Assembly (NCBI GenBank): GCA_021788495.1
Contig: JAJYKQ010000018.1
Coordinates: 1 to 18,744 of the forward strand
Length of the DNA: 18,744 nucleotides
Origin: a bacterium
GTDB lineage: Bacteria; SZUA-79; Acidulodesulfobacterales; Acidulodesulfobacteraceae
Reading direction: 5' to 3'
The position numbers and the translations under genes are program-made. The notes beneath the pieces were generated by a model, which worked only from the letters and a program-made list of their open reading frames with translations, was not told the DNA's origin and did no database searches. Shown here piece after piece: positions 1 to 7,849 of the stretch. Each line of letters opens with the position of its first letter. The stretch's first letter is position 1.

Positions 1-44
1 TCAAGCCCTATAACCGCCTCGAATGAATCGTTATTACCGTGCAT
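1..44 (-). CDS. gatB: Start of aspartyl/glutamyl-tRNA amidotransferase subunit B (partial, runs off the left edge)
   Basis: Only the first 14 codons are present. They read MHGNNDSFEAVIGL, and the next, cut codon begins GA, compatible with Glu. GatB proteins start with a short variable tail followed by a conserved (Y/F)E-x-VIGLEVH segment, so the match is good despite the length. The ATG at 44-42 is preceded by a strong Shine-Dalgarno, AAAGAGGA, with a 6-nt spacer. The gene lies 72 bp downstream of gatA on the same strand, giving the order gatC-gatA-gatB. GatB is the kinase-like subunit that activates Glu-tRNA(Gln) or Asp-tRNA(Asn) before GatA-delivered ammonia amidates it. The identification rests on the short N-terminal match plus position. 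Confidence 0.82.
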   Translation of the reverse strand, partial: MHGNNDSFEAVIGL

Positions 45-76
45 ATTTTATCCTCTTTAAAATATAATCATTCAAA

Positions 77-132
77 AATAAATAAATCTGACACCTTTAT
101 TTTTATTTGGACACCTTTATTTGACACCTTTA
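77..132. repeat. Three tandem copies of the TCTGACACCTTT interspersed repeat between gatA and gatB
   Basis: The core occurs at 87-98 (TCTGACACCTTT), 107-118 (variant TTGGACACCTTT) and 120-131 (variant TTTGACACCTTT), all in the same orientation and joined by A/T-rich spacers. The first copy sits in a 24-bp stretch (77-100) that is identical to 18613-18636 at the other end of the window. The third copy overlaps the end of gatA and supplies its last codons and its TAA stop. Read on the gatA/gatB transcript, each copy contains AAAGGTG, which resembles a Shine-Dalgarno, but no start codon follows at a suitable distance. The most likely origin is a REP-like or small mobile element; this is inference. 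Confidence 0.85.
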
Positions 133-1637
133 TTTTTTTTTATTTTTTCTCTGAACTTAACTTCGTCCTCTATAATTTTTGCAACGGAAAGAAGCCTGTC
201 TTCAGTAGCCCACGGCGATATAATCTGCAGTCCTACCGGAAGAACGCCGTCCAGTTTCGTAGGATTTTTTACGACTCCGATAGGTATGCTTAAACCAGGA
301 AGATATGCAAGATTAACGGAAATAGTGTAAATATCGGACAGGTACATACTTAGAGGGTCGGCCGTTTTTTCTCCGATTAAAAACGCAGGCGTCGGTGAAG
401 TCGGGCCGATTATGATATCTGCTTTTGCAAACGCATCTTTATAATTTTTTATAATAAGTTTTCTGACTAAGGAAGCTTTTTTATAATAAGCGTCGTAATA
501 ACCCGCCGAAAGCGCAAAAGTTCCCAGTATTATGCGTCTTTTAACCTCGTTTCCAAACCCGGCTTCACGAGATTTTCTGTAGAGATCGTCTAAACTTTGT
601 ATAGTCTCTCCGTCTTTTCTGTTATATCTGTAACCGTATCTTATGCCGTCGTATCTTTCGAGATTAGAGCTTGCCTCGCTAGTGGCGGTTATGTAATATG
701 CCGATACGGAATATTTGGTATCGGGAAGAGATATATCGACTATGTTTGCGCCCAAGTCTTTCAGTAAAACCTTTATTTCAGAAACTTTTGAATTTATTTC
801 GGGGTCTAAACCGTCGGAAAAAAATTCTGCCGGAATTCCGACTTTCAATCCTTTTAATATGGATTTATCGGCTTTTTTAACTATTTCGGCATATTTTTGT
901 ACGTTAAATTTTCTCGTAGTCTGGTCTTTTTCGTCGAAACCCGCAACGGCTTCAAGCATAACAGCGGCGTCAGCGACGTCTTTGGAGAGAATGCCTGCCT
1001 GGTCTAAAGAGGAACTAAAAGCAATTATGCCGTATCTTGAAATCAAGCCGTACGTGGGCTTTAATCCGACTACTCCGCAAAGGGCGGCAGGCTGCCTTAC
1101 CGAACCTCCGGTATCAGTTCCGAAAGAACCCGCGCATAAATCGGCCGCAACAGAAGCGGCTGAACCGCCGCTTGAACCGCCTGGAACCCTGTTAAAATCG
1201 TAAGGATTTTTTGTTATTTTATATGCGCTGTTTTCGGTCGAAGAACCCATTGCAAATTCGTCAAGATTCGTTTTGCCCAAAAAAACATAATTATTTTCTT
1301 TAAGTTTCCTTACTACGGTAGAATCATAAGGGCTAATAAAATTATCCAATATTTTTGACGCGCATGTGGTTTTTTTACCTTTTATCAAAAAAATATCTTT
1401 TATGGAAAGAGGTATTCCGGTAAGTACCGGATAATCTGAACCGGAAGATATAATTTTATCTGCGGCTTCGGCATTTCTTTCGGCTTCTTCAAGGTCGTTG
1501 TAAAGATAAGCGGAAATTTCCGGCTCTACGGCTTCTATTCTTTTTACGTAGGAATTAAGAATATCCGTGCTTTTAACTTCCCTTTTCTTTAAAAGACCGG
1601 CAAGTTCGCTTATAGTCAACCTGTATAAATCGTCCAT
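117..1637 (-). CDS. gatA: Aspartyl/glutamyl-tRNA(Asn/Gln) amidotransferase subunit A (GatA)
   Basis: GatA is the amidase subunit of GatCAB. It hydrolyses glutamine and channels ammonia to GatB, converting Glu-tRNA(Gln) to Gln-tRNA(Gln) and/or Asp-tRNA(Asn) to Asn-tRNA(Asn). The 506-residue protein is a complete amidase-signature enzyme. The Ser-cisSer-Lys triad is visible as Lys80 (in GIPLSIKD), Ser155 (in GGSSGGSAA) and Ser179 (in TGGSVRQPA), close to the numbering in well-studied GatA proteins. The ATG start follows AAGAGGA with a suitable spacer, 38 bp after gatC. The C-terminus is a Lys-rich tail ending NKGVK, and the final GVK plus the stop are read from a copy of the interspersed repeat. 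The protein is therefore slightly longer than the usual length of roughly 485 residues. The catalytic core is intact. Confidence 0.97.
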   Translation of the reverse strand: MDDLYRLTISELAGLLKKREVKSTDILNSYVKRIEAVEPEISAYLYNDLEEAERNAEAADKIISSGSDYPVLTGIPLSIKDIFLIKGKKTTCASKILDNFISPYDSTVVRKLKENNYVFLGKTNLDEFAMGSSTENSAYKITKNPYDFNRVPGGSSGGSAASVAADLCAGSFGTDTGGSVRQPAALCGVVGLKPTYGLISRYGIIAFSSSLDQAGILSKDVADAAVMLEAVAGFDEKDQTTRKFNVQKYAEIVKKADKSILKGLKVGIPAEFFSDGLDPEINSKVSEIKVLLKDLGANIVDISLPDTKYSVSAYYITATSEASSNLERYDGIRYGYRYNRKDGETIQSLDDLYRKSREAGFGNEVKRRIILGTFALSAGYYDAYYKKASLVRKLIIKNYKDAFAKADIIIGPTSPTPAFLIGEKTADPLSMYLSDIYTISVNLAYLPGLSIPIGVVKNPTKLDGVLPVGLQIISPWATEDRLLSVAKIIEDEVKFREKIKKNKGVK

Positions 1638-1675
1638 GTTTTGCTGTCCTCTTAATTGTCTTTATATTTTATTTT

Positions 1676-2035
1676 TTATTCTATAACCTGCGGCACTACA
1701 AAAAAACCGGATTCGGTTGCAGTATCTTCCAAACCTAAGCCGGCAGTTTGCGCTTCAAAGCTCGGCGCATTAGATTTTACTATTTCAAAATCGAACGTAT
1801 CGTCAGTTTTGCACTCGTCGATACGGCAGTCTTTATAAAATCTTTCGTTCAAACTTTCGTTTGAAATTAACCTGTCGTAATCAAGTTCTTCAAGAATGTC
1901 TTCTATTTTTGAAACGTCGGCAGACTGTATCATGTCTATATATCCGATAATTTTATTAAGTTCGGATGCAAAATGCGCCGATTCTTCTTCGTTTAAATCT
2001 AATTTTGCCAGTTTCATAACGTGATTTATATCCAT
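1676..2035 (-). CDS. gatC: Aspartyl/glutamyl-tRNA(Asn/Gln) amidotransferase subunit C (GatC)
   Basis: GatC is the small subunit that wraps around and stabilises the GatA-GatB interface. The 119-residue protein starts with the typical helix (MKLAKLDLNEEE, about residues 7-18), continues with a LNKIIGYIDMIQSADVS-like segment and ends FFVVPQVIE, which matches the conserved GatC C-terminus. The middle (about residues 50-95) is roughly 20 residues longer than the common 95-100-residue form and rich in Asp, Glu and Asn. A very good Shine-Dalgarno, AAAGGAG, lies 8 nt before the ATG. The gene starts 38 bp after pcrA and precedes gatA by 38 bp, so a gatCAB operon is clear. Confidence 0.93.
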   Translation of the reverse strand: MDINHVMKLAKLDLNEEESAHFASELNKIIGYIDMIQSADVSKIEDILEELDYDRLISNESLNERFYKDCRIDECKTDDTFDFEIVKSNAPSFEAQTAGLGLEDTATESGFFVVPQVIE

Positions 2036-2073
2036 TATATAAATCTCCTTTAAATTTTAAATCCAAAAATAAT

Positions 2074-4227
2074 TTAGTAATATTCGTAAGTATCTACTAT
2101 TTCTTCTATCAGTTCTTCCGGTATTTCCCTTAAAAACCTTGAAGGCATATTATATTTATAATCTTTCCCCGACCGCCGCCTTTTTGCCCATGTAAGATAA
2201 AGTTTTTCTTTGGCGCGGGTAATCCCGACATAACACAGTCGTCTTTCTTCCTCTAAGGACATTTCGTTGTCCAAAGACCTTATATGAGGGAAAAGATGTT
2301 CCTCGAGTCCGGCTATAAAAACTACTGGAAATTCAAGTCCTTTTGCGCTGTGCAGAGTCATTAGAGATACTTTCGTTATATCGGAACCGTATTCTGAATT
2401 AGGCTCTTCTTTAGTATCGTTTATTGCGCTCTGGTCTAAAAATTCGGTTATATCGTCAAAATCGTGCGCCGCGTTAATTAATTCTTCTATATTTTCTATT
2501 CTGTTTCCGTCAAGTTCGTTGGACTTTGCGACTCCCGCCTTAAGCATACTCTCGTAACCCGATTTTTTATACGTAAAATTGATTATATCCGCCAGTTTAT
2601 CCCCTGTTTTTATTTCCTCCGAATCGACGTTTTCTTTAGAATAAGAAACTGCAGATTCTATCATATGCCTTATTCTCAATATAACGTCAAAATAGTTTGC
2701 GATGCCTGAAGAATTAGAATTAGAGGCTGAAATCTCTTCATTGAAATCTGTGCTTAAAATGCTTTGAATCGGCATATTGCCCAGTCCCCTTATCGATGAA
2801 AATAGTCCGTTTTTTAAGGTTTTTAAAATATCGGAGCCGTTTTTAGCGGCAATATCCTGCATATTTTTAATAGTTTTTTCGCCGGCCCCTGTCGGAACGC
2901 ACTGGATACTTCTTTCAAAGCTCACGGCGTCTCGCGGATTAACTGCAAACCTTATAAAAGACAAAATATCTTTTATCTCTTTTCTCTGATAAAACTTTAA
3001 TCCGCCGTAAATATTATACCTTATGCTTTCTTTTAACAGCCTGTCTTCTATAACTCTCGACTGCGAATTTGCCCTGTATAATATAGCTATGTCTTTATTC
3101 GAGTATCCGTCCTCCCTAATAAGCCGTCTTATCTCTTTTGCTATATAATAGCTTTCCGAATAATCGTTATTTGCCTGGTAGATAGTAATTATACTGCCGC
3201 CGCCTTTTTTATCGGTCTTTAAAGTTTTATCTTTTCTCAGTTTATTTCCTTTTACCAAAGCGGATGCGGCATTCAGTATGTTTTTGGTAGAGCGGTAATT
3301 TTTTTCAAGTTTTATTACCGAACAGCCTGCATAGGTTTTTTCAAAACTCAAAATATTATCTATGGTAGCGCCCCTGAAACTGTATATAGACTGATCGTCG
3401 TCTCCTACTACGCATATATTTTGATGTTTCTGCGCAAGAAGCTTAATAAGTTTATCCTGTATATAATTAGTATCTTGAAATTCGTCGACCATAATATATT
3501 TGTAAAGATTGGAATAACGTTCAAGAATAGCGGGATTATCGCGCAGTAGTTTTACGGCGTTAAACAAAAGGTCGTTAAAATCCATTGCATTGCTTTCTTT
3601 GAGCTTTTTTGCATATTCGGAATATATTACGGCGTAATCTTTTTCCCAGGCTCTTACGCCGCCGAAAGATTCATCCGGAGTAATAAAAGAATTTTTATTT
3701 TTTTCTATAAAATATTTTACTTTGGACGGCGTTACTATTTTTTCGTTTAAATTTAACGACTTAATGATCTTAGAAATCACTTTTCCTGAATCGTCTTCGT
3801 CGAAAACGACAAAAGACCTTTCATAGCCGACTAAATCGGCGTGTCTTCTTAAAAGTTTTAAACAAAACGAATGGAAAGTAGAAAATTCCGGCAGTCCTTG
3901 AAGGGCGCCGCTATCGCGTATACCGACATTATCGGCATCGGGATATCCGTCGTAACCGAAAAATTCATCATGCTCTTTATATTTAAGCGCCTTTTTTATT
4001 CTTTCTTTCATTTCGCGGGCTGCTTTGTTGGTAAACGTCACGCCGAGTATATTATAAGGTTTTGCTTTGCCAGTTTTTATAAGATGGACTGCCCTTAAAG
4101 TTATGACTCTGGTTTTTCCGGAACCCGCCCCTGCAAGTATTAAAAGCGGACCGTCAGCGTGAGTTACGGCCTTTAGCTGTTCTTCGTTTAATCCGGATAG
4201 ATAATCCGTTTCTTGTATATTATTCAC
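2074..4227 (-). CDS. pcrA: ATP-dependent DNA helicase, UvrD/PcrA family (SF1A)
   Basis: This is a 3'-5' superfamily 1A helicase expected to act in excision or mismatch repair and in clearing replication conflicts. The 717 residues carry the full motif set: Q-motif region LNEEQLKAV (13-21), Walker A AGAGSGKT (32-39, Lys38), TFHS (117-120), VDEFQDT (247-253), GDDDQSIYSFRGA (275-287), LEKNYRS (307-313), TLHSAKGLEF (about 624-633) and EEERRLCYVGITRA (about 660-673). The wording around the last motifs is PcrA/UvrD-like rather than Rep-like. An insertion of about 25 residues lies at 84-112. The protein ends shortly after SRFLREIPEEL, so the C-terminal Tudor-like RNA-polymerase-binding domain of many UvrD/PcrA proteins is absent. 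The start is GTG, 10 bp after glmS; its best Shine-Dalgarno (GGAG at 4244-4241) overlaps the last glmS codons, at a rather long 13-nt spacing, which suggests translational coupling. Confidence 0.93.
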   Translation of the reverse strand: MNNIQETDYLSGLNEEQLKAVTHADGPLLILAGAGSGKTRVITLRAVHLIKTGKAKPYNILGVTFTNKAAREMKERIKKALKYKEHDEFFGYDGYPDADNVGIRDSGALQGLPEFSTFHSFCLKLLRRHADLVGYERSFVVFDEDDSGKVISKIIKSLNLNEKIVTPSKVKYFIEKNKNSFITPDESFGGVRAWEKDYAVIYSEYAKKLKESNAMDFNDLLFNAVKLLRDNPAILERYSNLYKYIMVDEFQDTNYIQDKLIKLLAQKHQNICVVGDDDQSIYSFRGATIDNILSFEKTYAGCSVIKLEKNYRSTKNILNAASALVKGNKLRKDKTLKTDKKGGGSIITIYQANNDYSESYYIAKEIRRLIREDGYSNKDIAILYRANSQSRVIEDRLLKESIRYNIYGGLKFYQRKEIKDILSFIRFAVNPRDAVSFERSIQCVPTGAGEKTIKNMQDIAAKNGSDILKTLKNGLFSSIRGLGNMPIQSILSTDFNEEISASNSNSSGIANYFDVILRIRHMIESAVSYSKENVDSEEIKTGDKLADIINFTYKKSGYESMLKAGVAKSNELDGNRIENIEELINAAHDFDDITEFLDQSAINDTKEEPNSEYGSDITKVSLMTLHSAKGLEFPVVFIAGLEEHLFPHIRSLDNEMSLEEERRLCYVGITRAKEKLYLTWAKRRRSGKDYKYNMPSRFLREIPEELIEEIVDTYEYY

Positions 4228-4237
4228 GGTTAATATT

Positions 4238-6172
4238 TTACTCCACGGTCACGCTTTTTGCAAGGTTTCTCGGCTGGTCTATGTCGGTGCCTTTAAGTGC
4301 GGCTATATGATATGCCAGAATTTGCAGCGGGATAGTATAAAGTATAGGGCTTAGAACTTCGGAAGATGCCGGTATTTTAATAATATCCGATATCCCGTCT
4401 ATATCCGGTTCGTAATCGGCCACCGCTATGACTTTACCGCCCCTGGCCTTTATTTCTTCTATATTTGATATTGTTTTAGGGGCAAGCATATTGTTCGACA
4501 GAAGAAACAGCACCGGCATGTTTTCATCGACTAAAGCTATAGGTCCGTGTTTCATTTCTCCGGCAGGATAGCCTTCTGCATGAATATATGAAATTTCTTT
4601 TAATTTTAAAGCGCCTTCAAGAGCTATCGGATATAATATTCCTCTACCGAGATATAAAAAATTTGTATTTTTATAATATTTTTTTGCTATCTCTTTTATC
4701 GAATCGTTTAAAAATAAAATTTGCTCCGCTTTCTTTGGAATATTCACGATTTCGTCGAAAAAATTAACTCCGTTCAAATTTTTTCTTGCAACGGAAGCAG
4801 TATCTTTAATCTCTTTAATGCGCAAAGCCAAAAGCAAGCCGCACATTATCTGAGTCGTAAATGCTTTAGTAGAAGCTACGCCTATTTCCGGACCGGCGTG
4901 CGTATATATTACTCCTTTGTCCGACATTGTAGTTATCTGCGAACCGGGAACGTTAGTTATGGAAAGTATGCCTGCTTTTTTTTCTTTTGCAATCTCAAGA
5001 GCGCTGTTAGTGTCGGCAGTTTCGCCGGATTGTGAAATACCGATAAAAATATCGTTTTTTGAAACGGGAAAATTTTCATATCTAAATTCGGAACCGTATT
5101 CGACTATTACGGGAATACCGCAAAGCGTTTCGGTAATATATTTGATTACAAGACCGGCGTAATAAGAAGAGCCGCAAGCCGTAATAATTATTCTGCCCGC
5201 TTTATCGATATCTTTCTTTGTCAATCTTACGTCTTCCAGCATAATTTTAAATCCGGAAAAGAAGGAATCCGATTTATTTGAATCGGCGGCTGAGCCGTCG
5301 TTTTTTACCGAAATTATGCGGGAAGAAAAAGCATCCAAAAGACATGAAGGCTGTTCGAATATTTCTTTCTGCATAAAATGAGAAAAGCCGGTTTTAACCG
5401 CTCTCGACGCATCCCAGTCTATTTTCGTAACGGTTTTATTTAACGGTTTGCCTTTAAAATCCATCAATTTAAGCAAGCCGTCTTTAAAATATGCTATTTC
5501 TGAATTTTTTAAATATATAACTTCGTCGGAATACTGAATAAGAGGCGAAACGTCGCTTGCAAAATAAATTTCTTTATCTTTATTCACCATAACTAAAGGC
5601 GGTCCATATTTTACGGCGCATATGCTTTTTTCATCGGCATTCATCGCCAAAAAGGCAAAAGCGCCCGAAAGATCCAGCGAAGCAAGCCTGACGGCTTCGT
5701 AAAAAGTTTTAGCTCCGCTTTTTATATAATCTTCTATTAAGTGGGCAATTACTTCAGAATCGGTAGGAGTAATAAATTTATGTCCTTTACCTATAAGTTT
5801 ATTTTTTAAAACTAGATAATTTTCTATTATTCCGTTATGCACTATAGCTATATTTCCGGAACAGTCTAAATGGGGATGGGCATTATCGTCGGTAGGTCTG
5901 CCGTGCGTAGCCCACCTTATATGGCCTATCGCAATACTGGATTTAACGGGTTTAATACAGCTTAACTCGGCCGAAAGATTTGCGAGTTTGCCTGATTTTT
6001 TAATCGATTTTATTTTATTGTCGGTTTCATCGTAATATGCAACGCCTGAAGAATCGTACCCCCTGTATTCCAAGCTTTTAAGTCCGTTTAAAACTATATC
6101 TACGGAACTTTCGCAGTTTCCCTGCTTGGAACGGGCATTGCCGCCGCCTGAAAAACCTATTATACCGCACAT
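4238..6172 (-). CDS. glmS: Glutamine--fructose-6-phosphate aminotransferase (isomerizing)
   Basis: GlmS makes glucosamine-6-phosphate from fructose-6-phosphate and glutamine, the entry step to UDP-GlcNAc for peptidoglycan and lipid A. The N-terminal Ntn-type glutaminase begins MCGIIGFSG, with Cys2 as nucleophile after Met removal, and contains LEYRGYDSSG and HIRWATHG. Two SIS domains follow, with ITACGSSYYAG and SQSGETADT in the first and EGALKLKEISYIHAEG plus GEMKHGPIAL in the second. The C-terminus ends DQPRNLAKSVTVE, the classic GlmS signature. At 644 residues it exceeds the usual length of about 609; extra residues occur near 9-24 and in a Ser/Asp-rich loop between the glutaminase and SIS domains. 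AAGGGAGA precedes the ATG by 9 nt. It follows glmU by 78 bp, so both ends of the UDP-GlcNAc pathway are co-transcribed, as is common. Confidence 0.97.
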   Translation of the reverse strand: MCGIIGFSGGGNARSKQGNCESSVDIVLNGLKSLEYRGYDSSGVAYYDETDNKIKSIKKSGKLANLSAELSCIKPVKSSIAIGHIRWATHGRPTDDNAHPHLDCSGNIAIVHNGIIENYLVLKNKLIGKGHKFITPTDSEVIAHLIEDYIKSGAKTFYEAVRLASLDLSGAFAFLAMNADEKSICAVKYGPPLVMVNKDKEIYFASDVSPLIQYSDEVIYLKNSEIAYFKDGLLKLMDFKGKPLNKTVTKIDWDASRAVKTGFSHFMQKEIFEQPSCLLDAFSSRIISVKNDGSAADSNKSDSFFSGFKIMLEDVRLTKKDIDKAGRIIITACGSSYYAGLVIKYITETLCGIPVIVEYGSEFRYENFPVSKNDIFIGISQSGETADTNSALEIAKEKKAGILSITNVPGSQITTMSDKGVIYTHAGPEIGVASTKAFTTQIMCGLLLALRIKEIKDTASVARKNLNGVNFFDEIVNIPKKAEQILFLNDSIKEIAKKYYKNTNFLYLGRGILYPIALEGALKLKEISYIHAEGYPAGEMKHGPIALVDENMPVLFLLSNNMLAPKTISNIEEIKARGGKVIAVADYEPDIDGISDIIKIPASSEVLSPILYTIPLQILAYHIAALKGTDIDQPRNLAKSVTVE

Positions 6173-6250
6173 ACCCTTAAGTCTCCCTTTTTTTATTTTT
6201 TTAAATTAAAAAAATATTGTTCAAGTTTGAAAGTTTTATTTTTAAAATTT

Positions 6251-7765
6251 TCAGTCTTTTTCAGTCTTTTTTGCCGCTTGTTTTCTCAAAACCCAGCCTT
6301 CGATATTTTTTTGAGGCACTCTGGAAATTGCAAGCGCGCCTTCGGGAACGTTTTTAGTTACGGTAGTTCCCGAACCGACATATGAATTTTTACCGACATT
6401 GACAGGCGCGACAAGCTGAGAATCCGAGCCTATAAAACATCCGTCTTCAATCTTCGTAGTATGTTTTTTTTCTCCGTCGTAATTGCATGTTATGACGCCT
6501 GCGCCTATATTAACGTTTTCGCCTATAACGGAATCTCCAATGTAGCTAAGATGGGACGCCTTGGAGTTTCTGCCTATAGAAGATTTTTTAATCTCTACGA
6601 AATTGCCTATTTTTGCGCCTTCTGATATTTTTGTGTCCGGCCTTATCCTCGCAAAAGGCCCAATTTGCGCATTATTCATTATGACCGCATTTTCTATAAC
6701 GCTGTAGCTCTTTATAGCCGCATTATCCATAATAGATGAATCTTTTATTACGCATCCTTTTTCTAAAACGACTTTTTTCATTATATTCGTCTTTCCCGAA
6801 ATAAAAACGTCAGGATAAACAACCGATGCCTCGCCTATTTCAACGTTATAACCTATATAAATATTTTCGTCGGATATAAAATCGACGCCTTTTTCGATAA
6901 GATTTTTAATAAGTCTTTTCTGCATTATCTTTTGCGCATTAAGAAGATCGTATTTAGAGTTAACGCCTGCGCATTCTTCCTCGTCGCCCGCTTTAAAACA
7001 TAAAGTTTTTAATCCTGCGCCATAAAATATATCGACTATATCGGTAAAATAAAACTCTTTTTTTCTGTTATTAGGTTTAATTTCGTTAATAAACTGCTTT
7101 AAAAGATTTAGTTTTACGATGTAAACTCCCGAATTAATTTCTTTTATAAGAGCGGTTTTTTTAGGATAATCGCATAATTCTTTCTCTTCTATTATTTTTT
7201 CCACACGACCATTTTTATCCCTCAAAATTCTACCGTATGAATATGGATTTTTGACATCGACCGACATAACCGTTAAGTCGGCATTATTAGATATATGAAA
7301 TTTTACTGTTTCTGCAAAAGTTTCGTCGGTTATTAACGGCATATCGCAAGGCAAAATAATTACGTCCGTTTCTTTCTCATCGTCCTTAAAAATTTCCAGC
7401 CCTTTTTTGACTGCATCTCCAGTTCCTAGATATTGCTCTTGAACGGCAAAGTCGAACAAAATATTTTTCGCTTTGAATCTTGCTTCATTTTCTATATATT
7501 GCCTTACCAAATCTCCTTTATGTCCTATCACGGTTATTATTCTATCCAGTTTAGCTTTTATGCCGCCAAAGTTTTCGCCATATTCGTCTAAAGATTCTCT
7601 ATTAAATCTTTCACCGGCGTCTATTAACGATTTTATAGCGTAAAATATTAGCGGATTTTCAAGCAAACCGGAAAGCGCCTTAGGATTTTCGGATTTCATC
7701 CTTGTCCCCAAGCCCCCCGCTAAAATAATAACTCCTAAATTTTTAACTTGATTTTCATTTATCAT
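6251..7765 (-). CDS. glmU: Bifunctional N-acetylglucosamine-1-phosphate uridylyltransferase / glucosamine-1-phosphate acetyltransferase
   Basis: GlmU acetylates glucosamine-1-phosphate with acetyl-CoA and then adds UMP from UTP to give UDP-GlcNAc. The N-terminal nucleotidyltransferase (about 8-260) carries the nucleotide-binding loop LAGGLGTRMKS (15-25), EQYLGTGDAV and LPCDMPL; the family usually has GTGHAV and GD at the last two. The C-terminal left-handed beta-helix (about 300-490) has hexapeptide repeats, RPDTKI, NFVEIKKS and SKASHLSYIGD with the acetyltransferase His (405), then CNYDG and SRVPQK. At 504 residues it is about 45 longer than typical; a charged insertion at roughly 51-73 splits the first Rossmann segment. 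The ATG has no clear Shine-Dalgarno and lies 9 nt after a TATAAT, so the message could be almost leaderless. The 3' end holds a tandem 10-bp duplication. Confidence 0.96.
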   Translation of the reverse strand: MINENQVKNLGVIILAGGLGTRMKSENPKALSGLLENPLIFYAIKSLIDAGERFNRESLDEYGENFGGIKAKLDRIITVIGHKGDLVRQYIENEARFKAKNILFDFAVQEQYLGTGDAVKKGLEIFKDDEKETDVIILPCDMPLITDETFAETVKFHISNNADLTVMSVDVKNPYSYGRILRDKNGRVEKIIEEKELCDYPKKTALIKEINSGVYIVKLNLLKQFINEIKPNNRKKEFYFTDIVDIFYGAGLKTLCFKAGDEEECAGVNSKYDLLNAQKIMQKRLIKNLIEKGVDFISDENIYIGYNVEIGEASVVYPDVFISGKTNIMKKVVLEKGCVIKDSSIMDNAAIKSYSVIENAVIMNNAQIGPFARIRPDTKISEGAKIGNFVEIKKSSIGRNSKASHLSYIGDSVIGENVNIGAGVITCNYDGEKKHTTKIEDGCFIGSDSQLVAPVNVGKNSYVGSGTTVTKNVPEGALAISRVPQKNIEGWVLRKQAAKKTEKD

Positions 7766-7774
7766 ATTTCTAAT

Positions 7775-7780
7775 ATTATA
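7775..7780 (-). promoter_or_regulatory. Candidate -10 box immediately upstream of glmU
   Basis: A perfect TATAAT on the minus strand ends 9 nt before the glmU ATG, within an 84-bp A/T-rich gap after ubiB. No convincing -35 hexamer lies at 16-18 bp. Transcription from it would start at or next to the ATG, giving a leaderless or near-leaderless message, in keeping with the lack of a Shine-Dalgarno. In sequence this A/T-rich such hexamers also arise by chance. Confidence 0.3.
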
Positions 7781-7849
7781 TAAAATTATTTAAAAAACCT
7801 GCATCAAATATTTTTAAAATGATTAATAACACACACGACTTTAAATAAT

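Noticed and set aside
6173..6250. glmS ribozyme/riboswitch upstream of glmS
   Set aside because: Only 78 bp separate glmU and glmS and they are mostly A/T; the roughly 150-nt ribozyme core cannot fit and no conserved element is visible.
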